Below are positions 1 through 45,085 of a stretch of 64,000 nucleotides of DNA, in pieces. The notes below the pieces were generated by a model. It ran no database searches and had not been told where the DNA came from. It saw only the letters and a list, made by a program, of their open reading frames with translations. Origin of the DNA: Angiostrongylus vasorum (lineage: Eukaryota > Nematoda > Chromadorea > Rhabditida > Metastrongylidae); contig JADANN010000274.1 in NCBI GenBank assembly GCA_018806985.1, positions 1,054,001 through 1,118,000 on the forward strand, read 5' to 3'. The position numbers and the translations under genes are program-made. Every line of letters begins with the position of its first letter. The stretch's first letter is position 1.

Positions 1-533
1 CAGACATAGAAATGCATTTCAACTATCACACAAAACCGTATAGAGAGCTAATAATATCATGGTTAGGTAATTGATGGATTTCTTCCTTCATTCCACACAA
101 GTGAATGGAAACACACACAAAAGAACGCAGAAGATATGTAGAATTTAGAGAGGCACTGCAAAAATGTGAGGAAACCGAACAATAGAACGACAATCTCAAG
201 AAAACAGCGCATGTACCTCTTGTTCGTGCTCATGGACCGTACATCTTCATTTCAATGCACGTTCCAATTGCACTGTTATGACACGCGTCCGTAAAAGAAC
301 TACCTTACATGGCCGGAGCTCACATGGTGTGAAGGTTACAGTACTGCTTTCATTCGGATCGTTGTCTCGTATGCTTTAACCACAATGATCTTTGGATTAT
401 AGCGTGGATTCTCCTACCACCTGATGATTTCGTTCTCTTTGTGAATGTACTTGAATACAGATACTCATTCTCCATGTAATCACCAAATAGCTCTGCCATA
501 ACATTGTGAACTGGATGGAGTTTTTCACAGAAG

Positions 534-662
534 AAATCAGCAGGAATTTTCCCGACCTCAGAGGGATGAGATAGATTGGTTGAAACGAGACAGGGTCGAA
601 CCATGAGCCATGCGAATAGTTCAAGGCATCTCTAACCATTATGCTAACCGCCCCACGTGTTT
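534..662 (-). repeat. tRNA-like fragment related to SINE family A
   Basis: On the minus strand an A-box-like TTAGCATAATGG is followed about 40 nt later by the B-box-like GGTTCGACCCTG. There is no complete cloverleaf, so this is read as an old tRNA-derived SINE head rather than a tRNA gene. Confidence 0.4.
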
Positions 663-876
663 TTGAGTTGACCTAGTTTGCTGTTTTAGAACAAACCAGT
701 ATATCCTACCCAAAATAAAATGGTAGAAACAAACGGTAACGACAACTGGAGGATGCGTCTCTCATTCTAAATTTCGAATCTACCTTCTTTAACAATCTCT
801 ACAGTCAATTCACAAACATAACCGTTGCCGTTGAACTACAACGATCCACATTTGTTATGACTATTTAGAAAACACT

Positions 877-1168
877 GGCGCGTGGGGCGCAGTGGTTGGA
901 GGCGCCACTGCGACGCACACGTGGAATCGATCCACGCGCCCATGGCCCACCAAGCCTTCCATTCCTCCGGGGTCGGCAAGTTGGTACCAGACTTGTCTAC
1001 GAGGTTAGCAGCACTGCCACGATACATCGTTAGGCCACCGCGAGTCATTGTAAAGGCCAGGTATGCATTCCATCACCTCCAACGATACTTAATGAAGTCG
1101 AAGGCATGGCACATCTCTCAGGGATTGATCAACGCAGAGAGCTTTGTCATTTTATCCTTTTATTTAAA
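877..1168 (+). repeat. SINE family A, full copy
   Basis: The copy begins with a tRNA-like head containing GGCGCAGTGG (A box) and GAATCGATCCAC (B box), then the shared body (GCCCACCAAGCCTTCC, GTCATTGTAAAGGCC) and ends in TTTATCC-like tail units. Imperfect direct repeats near 864-875 and 1165-1176 look like a target-site duplication. It lies about 100 bp upstream of the first kinase exon found. Confidence 0.85.
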
Positions 1169-1264
1169 AAACATTAGATGTTGGAAAAATTTCTATTATT
1201 TTTCATCATTATAAATTTCATTACATGACTTGTAGTTATTTAAGGAAAAGGTTCGTACTCTCAG

Positions 1265-1323
1265 GTGATGAAAGGGCTATCAGACAATAAGCTAAGCATT
1301 GCCGTTAAAATTATCGATACCAG
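1265..1323 (+). CDS. TSSK-like kinase exon: beta-3 strand with ATP lysine
   Basis: The exon starts after the acceptor CTCAG and stops before the donor GTGAGA, leaving two bases (AG). It encodes LSIAVKIIDT, the beta-3 strand whose lysine anchors ATP. The two leftover bases join the single leading A of the exon at 2086 to give arginine, which supports the join. Confidence 0.75.
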
Positions 1324-4300
1324 GTGAGAGTTTTGTGTATTTGGAATCATTTTCAGCCGCTTCCACAAAAAGCGACAAAAATTAATCAATAATTGATTGC
1401 TATCCTAGTAAGCGCATTATTGTAGAGGGTTTGGAATTTCTAAGGCACCAACGCAAAGAAGCACAATGAGACTTGATGATTCTGCATAATAAAGATATAG
1501 TACCTATATTTTACCATAGAAAGTTTTCCATTTGACTCGCATGAAGATGCAAACTTTGAATTCCGCACTTTCTGAGGAGATGAGCTCGGGCTGCTCATCG
1601 CAGTCCGATACCAAGCAACACATCCTAGTCACGGTGAAGCGATAAACAATTGGTGGAAGTGAATATAGTGAAAACAACGACGAAATTATGCTCATCTGCA
1701 ACCAGAAACATTTGTTAGGAATTGGTCCAACTTAAGAATATTTGAACGGATGAAATCTACCAGGAATTCTGAGGACGATAAGATGCAGAGTGTCTTGATT
1801 TTCTCCACTTTCAATCTCAGTTTGTCAAACATCCGAACCTTGAACATAAAGCTTTGGTTTTATAAAAATCGTGACAGAACATCTTCCTTGGTGTTTGCAT
1901 CACGCGTCCTTAATCTTCGGAGTGCCGACATTGGGTCTAGACGTGTTTATACAATTACTACGATCACTATTACTGATATAATCTGTTACGCCACTCCCTC
2001 CCACCAACCCCAATAATCGCTGTTGCACTGGCAGGACCAGCACACACTCGCTACTGTGTTGAGGAAGACAATCTCGTGATTTTAGAGTACAGTCTGAATA
2101 TGTACGAAGATTTCTACCACGAGAAATGGCATTGGTTAGGGATTTAAATCATGAATGTGTACTCCGGGTTTACCAGGTAATGTTTTACGACATCATTTCA
2201 TCGTTTAAAGTTCTGGACCATCGAACCATGGTGCTCGTGATCGGATGCGGCTACGCTAAACGGCTGTGGCAGGAGATAATCTTGAAAATCGCGATGGTAT
2301 CGGTTGATGGGGCTCGTGTAGCGCAAATGTTAGAGGTGCTTTTGCGATAGACAAGGTCATTGGTTCAATCTCGCTATCGAAGCCGCCCTAGCTTCTCATC
2401 TTTCCAAGATCTGAAAGTTGTAACAGGATTCTTCGGAAGAATATTGCTTATGTAATATATCAGCTGGTCTCAAAGCGTTGCATAGGACAAATATGCACTC
2501 AGCTACTTCCACGAAACTTGGCGTAGTTGGGTACATGGCGTGTATCTACGAGATGGCAAATTTCTAACGTTTCATCCCTTTTGTACTCAAAGGTGATTGA
2601 AACAATAAAAAAAAGAGTAGACTAAGCGAGCTTAGTTTTTCCCTTCTTAACTGTGTATACTTTACAAGCTATTTAGATCACTACGGTGTCTAGGTTGTTT
2701 AAGACTGCAATAGTCTCCACCGAGAAAAACATGTCTACTTCCTTATTGGCTACCTTGCTGCTCGTGGCAAACGATATCACGACAGAAACTACCTACTATC
2801 TCTGAAAGCTTCTCTGTGTCATCGACTAATCGACTTAAAAGACGTCTTTCAGGTCGTTGAAATTGGCCACTACGCTATATTCATAACAGAATACTGCGAC
2901 GGTGGTGATTTACTTCAGAAAATCAAAAAAATCAAAAAGGGTTCCAGAACATGAAGCCAAATTAATTTTTCGACAGCTCATAGAAGCACTCATGGTAGGT
3001 TTTCTCGAGAAACTTACAGAATGTTTGCTATGTGACTTTGAAGGAATTAAAGTTTCCCTTCCGAGATTCCGTCAAACAGAAATCCTCGTCCGATCATCCA
3101 AAGATAGATGTGCAAAATTTGTGGAAAGGAATAACTCTCAACTGCCAAAAAAAGCGTTCAAAAGGTTCCACGGGAGGAGGATAGTATTTCAAGATGAGAT
3201 ATAAGCGGAGATTTGGAGTTTTTTCACAGTGGCAAATATTGATACAAAACGTCATTACAATAGCTTTGCAGCAATCAATGCACATGTTTTGAGGGGTGTT
3301 ACTACTTATTCTTCTGTTCACCTTCTTACGCAGGACGTGAGTTAAATAAAACGGAGCCGAATTAACAGAGCTCGGTGCCGTTCAGTGCATCTGTTAGTGG
3401 TTGATAATGATGCTAGTGTGTTTCAGTATCTCCAACGATGCGATATAGTGCACCGAGATTTGAAGTGTGAAAATGTGTTCCTTGATTTGTATGAGAACGT
3501 GAAGCTGGGTGATTTTGGCTTTGCACGCTACCTGAAGCCGAACGAGAAGGCGAACACGTTCTGCGGAAGTCGCGCCTACGTCGCTCCAGAGATTCTCAGA
3601 GCCATCGCCTACAGTGGACAGACGGTAGGCAAACACGATTGCATAACTCAATGTACTGGAAGCTTTGAACACGAAAGAAGACAAAACTTGAACACGCACA
3701 GAGTTGATATGAATAACTATCCACGTGAATCAAAACGAGGTTCTCGATGATGGAGGACTGGTTAGAATACCAGTCTACTTATTCCCACTTCCTTTAAATG
3801 TGTTTTGTTGCACTAATTGTATCTACTATGAGTAGTACTAGTACTAACAATGAGGAGCAAAGCGGTTAGAGATGTCCGGTAAAACACACTGGATCCGTAG
3901 CTGGTTCGATCCTGCGCTTCGGCATTACGAAGTCCTTTGTTCCTCCGAGGTCGGCATACAAGCCAGATATATGCATTGAATTATCTCTACGATGCTTGAT
4001 GAAATTAGATGCACAGCGGTTTTCCTTAGGGACTGATCAACTCCCAGTTCTTTATCCACTTTATCCTTCATAACAAAATCACTGTAGCATTTCACAGCGT
4101 GATATGTATTCCTTCAGGTCGATATTTGGAGCGCTGGTATCGTTCTATATGTTATGGTTACGGGAGTAATGCCTTATGACGACCGAAATCCGCAAAAAAT
4201 GGTTGAAAGGCAGCTTGCACATAGGTTGCGGTAGGTGTTGCTGCCCTGTTCCATAAAACTTAGTCGGAGTCTATCTGCATCTGCATAACTGTTACAGATT

Positions 4301-4448
4301 CCCAAAGATTGATCTCACTGTACAAGTCAAAACGCTGATTTACGAGATCCTTCATCCATATCCACCTTCTCGGCCATCATACAAAGCAATTTGTGCCAGC
4401 GATTGGTTGAAAAAATACACCTTATACATTAAAAAGGGGTATTTATAA
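1265..4448 (+). CDS. TSSK-like serine/threonine protein kinase (six exons, 5' end missing)
   Basis: Joined exons are 1265-1323, 2086-2176, 2853-2994, 3427-3624, 4118-4230 and 4298-4448, about 250 residues ending in TAA. In order they show AVKIID (ATP-anchoring lysine), FLPREMALVRDLNH (alpha-C region; FLPRE is typical of testis-specific serine kinases), EYCDGGDLL (hinge), HRDLKCEN (catalytic loop), GDFGFA (metal-binding DFG), TFCGS then VAPEIL (activation segment and APE), VDIWSAG, MPYDD and a final SRPSYKAI block. Known TSSKs phosphorylate proteins during sperm formation; a germline role here is inference. Splice phases agree between all six exons. The glycine-rich loop and initiator methionine were not found and may lie below base 1. 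One exon carries an apparent extra G at 2939-2941. The gene runs antisense to the NALCN channel gene. Another kinase of the CAMK group is a less likely alternative. Confidence 0.85.
2086..2176 (+). CDS. TSSK-like kinase exon: alpha-C region
   Basis: The exon lies between the acceptor GATTTTAG and the donor GTAATG. It encodes YVRRFLPREMALVRDLNHE, including the FLPRE motif shared by TSSK proteins and the alpha-C glutamate. It ends in phase 0. Confidence 0.85.
2853..2994 (+). CDS. TSSK-like kinase exon: hinge region, one extra base
   Basis: The acceptor is TTTCAG and the donor GTAGGT. The exon encodes IFITEYCDGGDLLQKIK, then VPEHEAKLIFRQLIEALM in another frame. The two parts join in frame only if one G of the GGG at 2939-2941 is ignored. 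The length of 142 nt is one more than a multiple of three, whereas the neighbouring phases need 141. This may be a consensus error or a real frameshift. Confidence 0.75.
3427..3624 (+). CDS. TSSK-like kinase exon: catalytic and activation loops
   Basis: This 66-codon exon lies between the acceptor TTTCAG and the donor GTAGGC. It carries HRDLKCEN with the catalytic aspartate, GDFGFA, TFCGS and VAPEIL, so all main catalytic residues of an active kinase are present. Confidence 0.92.
3848..4080 (+). repeat. Degenerate SINE family A copy
   Basis: The tRNA-like head (GCGGTTAGAG and GGTTCGATCCTG) is followed by diverged family A body and a tail reading CTTTATCCACTTTATCC. It sits in the last-but-two kinase intron, before the exon at 4118. 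Confidence 0.6.
4118..4230 (+). CDS. TSSK-like kinase exon: alpha-F region
   Basis: The exon follows CCTTCAG and ends before GTAGGT with two spare bases. It encodes VDIWSAGIVLYVMVTG and MPYDDRNPQKM, the conserved DIWS-G helix and the PYDD segment of TSSK-type kinases. Confidence 0.88.
4298..4448 (+). CDS. TSSK-like kinase last exon with stop codon
   Basis: The acceptor is GTTACAG; its first base completes an arginine codon from the previous exon. It encodes FPKIDLTVQVKTLIYEIL, an SRPSY segment (subdomain XI arginine) and a short lysine-rich end, then TAA. A tetranucleotide microsatellite begins about 130 bp downstream. Confidence 0.85.
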
Positions 4449-4576
4449 TTTTTTCGCTAACAAAAATAATTATTGATTGGAAAGCGCAGCTTCACTTGAA
4501 CCAACTCAAAGCGCCAGAGTGAAAAAAGTTTGCAGCAGCCAAACTTCAAGCTAACAGACAAACACGAACACACATA

Positions 4577-4830
4577 TGAACACATACATACACACATACA
4601 TACACACATACATACATACGTACATACATACATACATACGTACATACATACATACATACATACATACATACATACATACATACATACATACATACATACA
4701 TACATACATACATACATACATACATACATACATACATACATACATACTACATACATACATACATACATACATACACACATACACACATACATACATACAC
4801 ACACATACACACTCACACACATACCTACAT
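4577..4830. repeat. Tetranucleotide microsatellite (CATA)n
   Basis: A run of CATA/TACA units of about 250 bp with a few CACA and GTAC variants. It is open in several frames on both strands, giving false ORFs such as repeated Tyr-Val-Cys-Met. It starts about 130 bp after the kinase stop codon. Confidence 0.97.
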
Positions 4831-5383
4831 ACGCACACCCACACCGATGGACAAATGATTACCACTGATAATTGACCATGTTTAAAGAGAAAGAGCATTC
4901 TTTTTTCAAATATTTCAGCCTTCCGAGGGTTTACAATCAGCGTTAGACGGTCGTTGTTCGTCGTTCGTCGCTCGTCAAACCAAGCACTGAGCACCAGCAT
5001 CGTTTGGCTTTGAGATATTCAGCACTATTGTCATATATTGTACGGTGTCTTCGCATTGAATTTCACGGCTTGCGTTTCACTGACGTGTTCAAGAAACAAT
5101 TACCACACAACCAGATCGGCTTCCTTCATGTTCTATCAAAAGGAAAGAAGGAAAGAGAAAAAAAGACGATGAGATCGCAAATACAACTAAAAGTGGACAT
5201 TAATCGTGAGGAGTTTCATGAGTAGATAAGTTACTATCGAACAATGTTCTTCCCACAGAAGCCGGAAGAAGCAGATGATTTCAAAATTCGAAATGGATCA
5301 TTTCTACACAATACAAATTGAATTACTGAAGTTATAATGTTAACTTTTATTCGCTGCCTTCCACAGTTTTCTCCCACAAAGGC

Positions 5384-5690
5384 AACAAATAAAAAAGTTA
5401 ACATTATGATTTCAACTACAGCTTCAGCTTGACTGGGTTCAATACCGATGTGGGCTTCCCAGATCAATCCTGTTGACGCGTGATTGCTGATGGCACTGAT
5501 CGATAGAATTAGCTGAGAGACAGGCGAAATGAAGGACCCGCATGGTTTGGTGGTAAACGCGTCAGCCTCCGGAAAGGGTAATAGCGCGTTCGTTCCTCAC
5601 CGCAGACACTTGCGGTTCGGAGTTTTGCAAATATCTCAGCACCATTGTGTTTGTATTACTGAAGTTAATTGTTGGGTAGTAAGATATCCG
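5384..5690 (+). repeat. SINE-like family B copy
   Basis: The copy shows the family B order: CAGCTTCAGCTT head, GATTGCTGATGGCA, AGCTGAGAGACAGGCGAA, GACCCGCATGGTTTGGTGG, and the 3' block TTTTGCAAATATCTCAGCA. Just upstream (5331-5412) a short inverted repeat around TTAACTTTTATT suggests part of an opposite copy. Confidence 0.7.
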
Positions 5691-5904
5691 AATTCTACAG
5701 CTGTTTGCAACTTACTCGAATATTCGAGGATAGTTGAGGTTTTGAAGACTAAGAGATAAAAAAAAGTAAAGAATACTTCCCCTTCTATCGTGTTAAATTT
5801 AACGCGCATTTGAACCATGAATACGCTGTTATCATCTCTTAAACATACTAACGCCTTTTAGAATAGAGAAATAATTTAAACGCTAGGAACGCTATGATGG
5901 ATGC

Positions 5905-6132
5905 ATATAGTGTAATAGTAGAGACAGTGCACAACAGAGATGATATTTCCTTCGATCGCGTACACCAAGCACATCACGACTTCCATCGCTGCGCACTTGG
6001 CAAATAGGAACCATATTTGTCTTGGAGGATAAGAATACTGACTTCATACATCGTTAGTACACGACAAGTCGTAGTACCGCTAGGATCCGCTACGCCGATC
6101 AACGCTGAGCGCTTTATTCTTTATCCTATATC
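5905..6132 (+). repeat. Degenerate SINE family A remnant
   Basis: Only the 3' part is clear: GCCGATCAACGCTGAGCGCT followed by TTTATTCTTTATCC. The upstream body is strongly diverged. Confidence 0.45.
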
Positions 6133-6569
6133 CTTCATCCAACGTCCCCCAGAAAACCAAATCTTCAATTCTTTAGCATCGGAGAATTGACAACAAATCT
6201 TCTGGGAGGACAAAACAAAGTCGTCAGTTGTTATAATGGTGCCTTCACCAGTAACTCTGTAGGCCAAATATCCATTCGCAAAGACTCCTTTACGATGGAA
6301 AGTGGAGTCAAGTTCATGCACGTCCTTAAGAGGCAGATGAAAACCAAACACTTCATCCTTTATACTTTTCATCATATGACATTTCACCTGTGCCAAGTTG
6401 ATTTCGATTTGCTTTATAGCTTAAACAGAAGCCAAGTCGTCTAATCGAGAACATGGTGCTTTGTTTTCTATATGCGAATGTTTGTTGTTACCTGTTAGCA
6501 GAAGTATATTGACAAGTGATCTCGTGATTAGTTAGTAAGTAGTCGTTCCAATACAGTAGACCAACGTAC

Positions 6570-40136
<33,567 letters not shown>

Positions 40137-40137
<1 letters not shown>

Positions 40138-40303
40138 TCAGTCGGAGCCGTTTTCCTTCATCCATGAATTCTAGATCTGTATGGTTATGGTCCTTCTTTT
40201 TTAGTAGTCCAAAGAAGCCTTGCAGAGCAGATGAATGATGAAAAAAATCACCATGATTTGTTCTCGAAGAACTCGAAGAACAACTTCTAGATGACCTTCT
40301 CAA
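40137..40303 (-). CDS. Possible amino-terminal exon of the NALCN-like gene
   Basis: A minus-strand open frame contains a serine/arginine-rich stretch, then FFGLLKKKDHNHTDLEFMD and EGKRLRLR, ending before a GTTAGC donor. Its two spare bases (AG) fit the single leading base of the candidate exon at 37907. The basic, polar composition suits the cytoplasmic N-terminus of NALCN. No clear initiator methionine was found and the 5' limit is arbitrary. Confidence 0.35.
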
Positions 40304-41515
40304 AATATTCGGAGTCCTTATTAGTTGTCAAAATATAAAAAAACATAAACGATTACGAGATACTAGTCATAGTCAGTTCAATTTGAAGAGTTGAACTAGA
40401 AAACGCGGTAGAAAAGTGTCGAACGCTGCGAAGTCATTTTCTTCGAATGTGGGAGGAAATGGAAACTCATTCTTTCAAAAGCACACAACCTTCTTTCTTT
40501 ATCGACTCACTGCGAAAACATAATTGATTAGGAAAGTGTAATAATATTAACGAGTATTGTGTTCCCAGACAAATGACACAAAGGACGTCTCTGCCACCAG
40601 AACAGCGGGAGGCTCTCACTCCATTGACATGACCCCTTGGATTTCGATGAGGTATATTTTTGTGTTTTTTCTTTTTTATTCTCCTTGCCTTTCTAATATC
40701 GAAACCGTCAAACTCCTAGAATCTGTCCGAGTAGTCGTATTTTTGATAGTTACAGTCGTATTTCCGTCGAGTAAATTGGAGAATCTAGTTCGGCTTTGTC
40801 TTCCAAATCCTTAGGGAATACAGCAAAGGCCATACTTTGCGCATCGCTAATCGGAGGCAGAACATTTCAAGAGATCAGCTCTAAGGCGTCGATCTTTCGT
40901 TCAGACATCTTCCAATCCTGCCCTAAAGGCAAGCGCTTATAAAAGTCGGATCCACTTATTATTAACAGGATGTTTGTCATAACAAATTTGTTTAGGGAGT
41001 GGAGACAGAAAAATTTCTCAGAGAAAAAACAAACATTGTTATCATAAAGATTGCTTATGGTCGCTTAGGATTCCGAGAAGAAAAAATTCTGAGCGATTCA
41101 TTCATCTTGTGAAATTGGGAGATATGAATGTAGAAGTTTATGAAAAAAGTCTTAGGCCAGTCAGTAACCGATAAAAATGACCGTGGCATTCTTAGATATT
41201 TCTCGGATTTGAAAGATTAGTGTTGATTTTAATGAAGTCCTACCATCACTAAGGTCATTTGCAATAAATGACTGCGCTACCGAAGTGATAACGTTGAGGA
41301 AGTTCTGCATGATAAGCTGAGATCACTTCATGTTAGCGAGGTTAGTTTGGAGACTTTGTCTAGGGCTTGCTACAACAATAAAAACGACCAACAAAGAGCA
41401 TTTCTCCTCATCACTACTGTGATAGAAAGAAATCTAGTCGAAAGACAACGAACTTTCTTCTGATCCAAAAAACTCGGCTACTGTTTGAGCTGAAGGCCCA
41501 CGAATTGCGTAAAAT

Positions 41516-41518
<3 letters not shown>

Positions 41519-41574
<56 letters not shown>

Positions 41575-41576
41575 TC
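41519..41576. repeat. (CT)n dinucleotide microsatellite
   Basis: An uninterrupted TC run of more than 50 bases, ending in CCTCTC. Minus-strand Arg-Glu repeat frames here are products of this run. Confidence 0.98.
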
Positions 41577-41877
41577 GAATTCGGAGAGAAGTACACAGCA
41601 TGTTAGTGAAGAAAGGGCACGACAAATTCGCAAACTGAAATCGAACCCACAAAACGAACCCAGCATTTGCACGACGACGAGTGAATTGGGAAGGGTGTTA
41701 GCGCCCTCGACATTCTAGAGGAGTCATAGAAACTTCAATCTGTTGAAATTTGTGTTATTTTCCAAAGAAAAAAAAGCTGTGATTAGTATTTTAAATTCGA
41801 GAGATGGCCCGGTGAGGAAGATACAACTCGATATGAAGGCGAAGACGCCAAATAGAGACAAATAGAGAAGAAGAAGC

Positions 41878-41990
41878 GTGGACTATAAGACTCGGATCGT
41901 CGGCTCTGATCAAGACGAAGACGTCGTAACGTTAGCTTAGCCGAATAAAGACTATTTATCAACCTCGTGTAAGCTTGTCAAAGAAAGAAT
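41878..41990 (+). repeat. Repeat E, copy 1 (possible retroelement 3' tail)
   Basis: It shares with 48655-48760 the text GACTCGGATCGTCGGCTCTG and AAGACGAAGACGTCG, then GTAAGCT. It contains AATAAA at 41945. The central GACGAAGACGTC can fold into a 4-bp stem. Confidence 0.6.
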
Positions 41991-44689
41991 ACATGCTATC
42001 ACTAATATTTGTACTTGTAAAGACAGGCCCTTTTGAATTCTTTTTGAAGCACTAGAAATTTTTTAGTTTTAGCAATTTTCCCATGCTATACAAATTTTAG
42101 TCGTCCGCTTTTATTACACTTACTGCCCATCCGTCCAACACGAAGTAGTGCTCCATCATTTTCAGAGGGCATTCCTGATTAATGAAACGATGTACACATG
42201 GGTGGCGGGTAGAAAACTTGTCCAAGCAGTAAACTACAAGTGAAGTGGGGATTTTAGTGAAGCTCACAGATTTGTTGTGACCTATAAAAACACCATATTC
42301 AAGTGTTGAACAAATGTAAGCTAGGCTAAGTTAAACCTATACCAAATAGAGTCCGACAAGCTGCATTTGGCTACGTTCTCACTAAAAGTCCCCCGAAGAA
42401 AAGGCACTGTACGAAAAGTGTAGTGCACTACGCACCCGTTGACGTTTTTTACGTTGAGCCACTCTGAGGCGCGAGTGGGGCAAATCAGTTTAATGGTGCC
42501 TATTCGAGTTATTCGATGGTTAAAACGATCATATATGACAGAGGTGTGCTCAGCATCCTAAAAAAAAATCCTACGACTTGAATACAGAGTTTTCCAGTAG
42601 AACGGAAAATTCTCCGTCTTTTCGTTGGTCTAAGACTAGTGCTAATCTCCACACAAGTTCAATGTCTTTTTAGCTGCGTTATTTGTTTTAATCTTTGATG
42701 GACTCCTTTTTTCATGCTGTCGTCAATGTTTGATCGAACTGATTTTTTTTGTACCTAGACTCCTTATGTATTCCGCGCCGGAAACGCCATGGCCAGAGAT
42801 TTCGCCCAACAATGCACGCATGGTATCATCATTCGACACTTCCCCGTGATATCCAAGCCCCCTATGCCTCCGGCGTCGATAGGTTGACACTAGCCTCATA
42901 TGTGAAAAAGCTTCTAAAGGCTTGCAAATGACCGTGCTTAACATATGGAAACATTCTAATAGAGCTACGCTAGTATTCCAAGTAGAGTCAGTTCGAACTA
43001 CACTGAACGACATTTATGAATAAGACAAAGCCCCTCAATCGGCACCTAAACCTACGGGCAAATCCCAAGGACATTGTGGCTTATGAGTGCGAGATAACGA
43101 CCGGATGAAAGAAGTGCTGCATTCTGCACACTATGTGATGTCATACCTTACAAGCAAAAAAAATCTCCACACACTGCAAAGTTGAGCTCCAATGTGTGAG
43201 CAATTTCGAAGTTTTCAGACCACTGATAAAAGATGAGGTTTAAAGGAAACTTTGCCGGATGTTTCAGCATTGTATAGTTCTAGCAAATGCTATTCTTTTT
43301 TCAAACACCACCAACTTCGATGTTGTTATTGACGAGTGATGTTGAAGTCGCACTGATTGGATTTCCTCTCCTCAAAAAAATCTCGAATCAACCACATTCA
43401 GAGAGGGCGTTAACGAAAACGCTTTGACGACTCATTGCTTCAATTGTTAACGTTACCAGCTCTCGTCTCCGAATTCGAACCGTGGACTTCATTACTGGAG
43501 ACATGTCGTTCAAGTCAAGCAGGGAGAGTCAAGCAGCTTTTCTTGAGCGACTTCTTTCGACCGTCTTGTTGATTTGACGGTCGCATGCCACTTATAAAAT
43601 AATGGCATAAAACTAAATAATCCTTGTAACGTTTCGCTATGAACCGGTTTCAACCTTGGCTCTAACTGGTAAAGCTGAACAAAATACCATCGGAGAATAA
43701 TACGTGGCCGCGAAATGAGTTTCAGCTTCCCAAAAAAAGCTGCCCGAGACCAGGCAATCTTCGCGCGGCAGCTTTCAACACTTATTTGTTTTTTATTACA
43801 ACCATTATTACTGTGCGAATAATAGGAATAAATTGTTTCACAACTGTCTGTGATAATAGTAATGATCAGGAAATGTGGTAATACTAGTAGAATAGGAAAC
43901 GAAATAGTACACAGAAACGCTAGAAGATGGTGATCACTTTTAAGCCGACGCGGCACCGGTTTCATTGGCAAAATCACTGAGATCATTAGTGCAGATATGG
44001 CCACACCATCGCCGTTATTTGGTCTCGGACAGGATTCGAACAGATGACACCGCAGATGCAAATCATTCATGTTCATGCACACTGAGCTCCATGCGTCACA
44101 AGATGAAAGCATTTCAACTTCTCAAACGCGTGAAAATAAATCTTAGCCAACATAACAATGAACTTTCCGATCCTTCACACCCCTTTCTCAACCACAATAA
44201 AGTTCTTCTTGAACCGAAAAACCACTTTTCTTTCTTTGGGACTGATATTTTTAACACTTTCACGATCGCGAGCATTTTCGCATGGTAGGTATATCGCACC
44301 GCGGAGTGCAACTGAAAAGCGCATTGAAATCAAGGTGAACGGGCCGAAACGTACGGCAGCGTACCTGTTGAAATCAATGCGCACGGTCATGAAAGGGTTA
44401 GAAATGTGATTCTGGGATGACAATGCATCCAGAAATATGCATATAGAGGTTCGCGGCTGCTACTACTGCCACGTTGAAAGTTATAAAATTACGGCCTCGT
44501 TTAAAAACTGAGCTTTGAACAAGCCTGAAATTAAATCAACACTTTAGGAAAAGTACATATTCTCCGGGGCCATCCTTCGTGGTAAACTCCTCTAAGATAT
44601 CTTCCAAGCTCTTATCAATTCAGTACTCTTAGTGAGACTGTCATAAGTTATTAGAACCCATTACGGTTGTGGTAGTGTTCACTGTATCG

Positions 44690-45085
44690 CCTGTATCTCA
44701 TTCCGTCTCGTTGATCGTTGGGTATCTCGAGGGCGCGCTAGCAAATCTACCTCTATTCACTACATCTTCGCTGCTTTTTAAAAAGCTCCTCAAGCCGTTC
44801 GCTTCCTCCTGCTCAACTATGGAGTTAAGTCTTCCATCATTTGATTTCCCGACCTAGATAGACGTAGCTGGAGCATTCGGAGATATTCGCACATTTGAGC
44901 GTGAATAGGGCAATCTGTTCGCCATGAACATTGTTTTTGTGAGAGCTAGCAGAACGCCAATCTTTCCAAAAGCGTTATTAAAGTCGGGAACCATTCGTTC
45001 CGTCTGGCTAATGCTTGGTGTTGTAAGAACGATGTCATCAGCAAAGCGAAGATAGTGTAATTGCCGACCATCGATTTTCATCCAA
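44690..45085 (-). mobile_element. RTE reverse transcriptase fragment
   Basis: On the minus strand the frame reads MKIDGRQLHYLRFADDIVLT then ISQTERMVPDFNNAFGKIGV, the F-DD catalytic block of RTE elements, followed in shifted frames by VYLGREIK and a relic of the next segment. It lacks the fingers and C-terminal parts. Confidence 0.88.

Larger units (their letters stand above)
40304..44660. other. Region upstream of the NALCN gene, no gene recognised
   Basis: Apart from the CT repeat at 41519 and a repeat E copy at 41878, only short chance frames are seen (for example minus 42723-43013 and 43510-44112). At 43980-44100 the minus strand has TGTTCGAATCCTGTC, a B-box-like core about 55 nt after GAGCTCAGTGTGCATG, suggesting another tRNA-derived fragment. 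The channel promoter may lie here but has no visible signal. Confidence 0.45.

Noticed and set aside
534..662. A functional tRNA gene on the minus strand
   Set aside because: A-box-like and B-box-like blocks exist, but no acceptor stem or anticodon arm could be paired; related text recurs in SINE copies.
882..1214. Protein-coding frames over SINE family A copies (also at 23257, 50217, 59264 and 62061)
   Set aside because: The same peptides recur wherever the SINE occurs, so they are repeat translations, not genes.
4457..5000. Open frames of repeated Tyr-Val-Cys-Met or Ile-His-Thr-Tyr on both strands
   Set aside because: They are products of the (CATA)n microsatellite, whose 4-bp unit leaves frames open.
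6121..6396. Minus-strand frame with LAYRVTGEG, faintly like the domain IV pore (RIVTGEDW) of the channel
   Set aside because: Only VTGE agrees; the key tryptophan and the following residues are absent, and no phase-matching splice sites join it to exon 6570.
6481..6540. Minus-strand QYTSANR or SLVNILLLTG as the exon following 6570
   Set aside because: Similarity to the pre-pore region is too short, and part of the expected segment would be missing.
41414..41672. Arg-Glu repeat proteins on the minus strand
   Set aside because: They are produced by the (CT)n run and have no other coding support.
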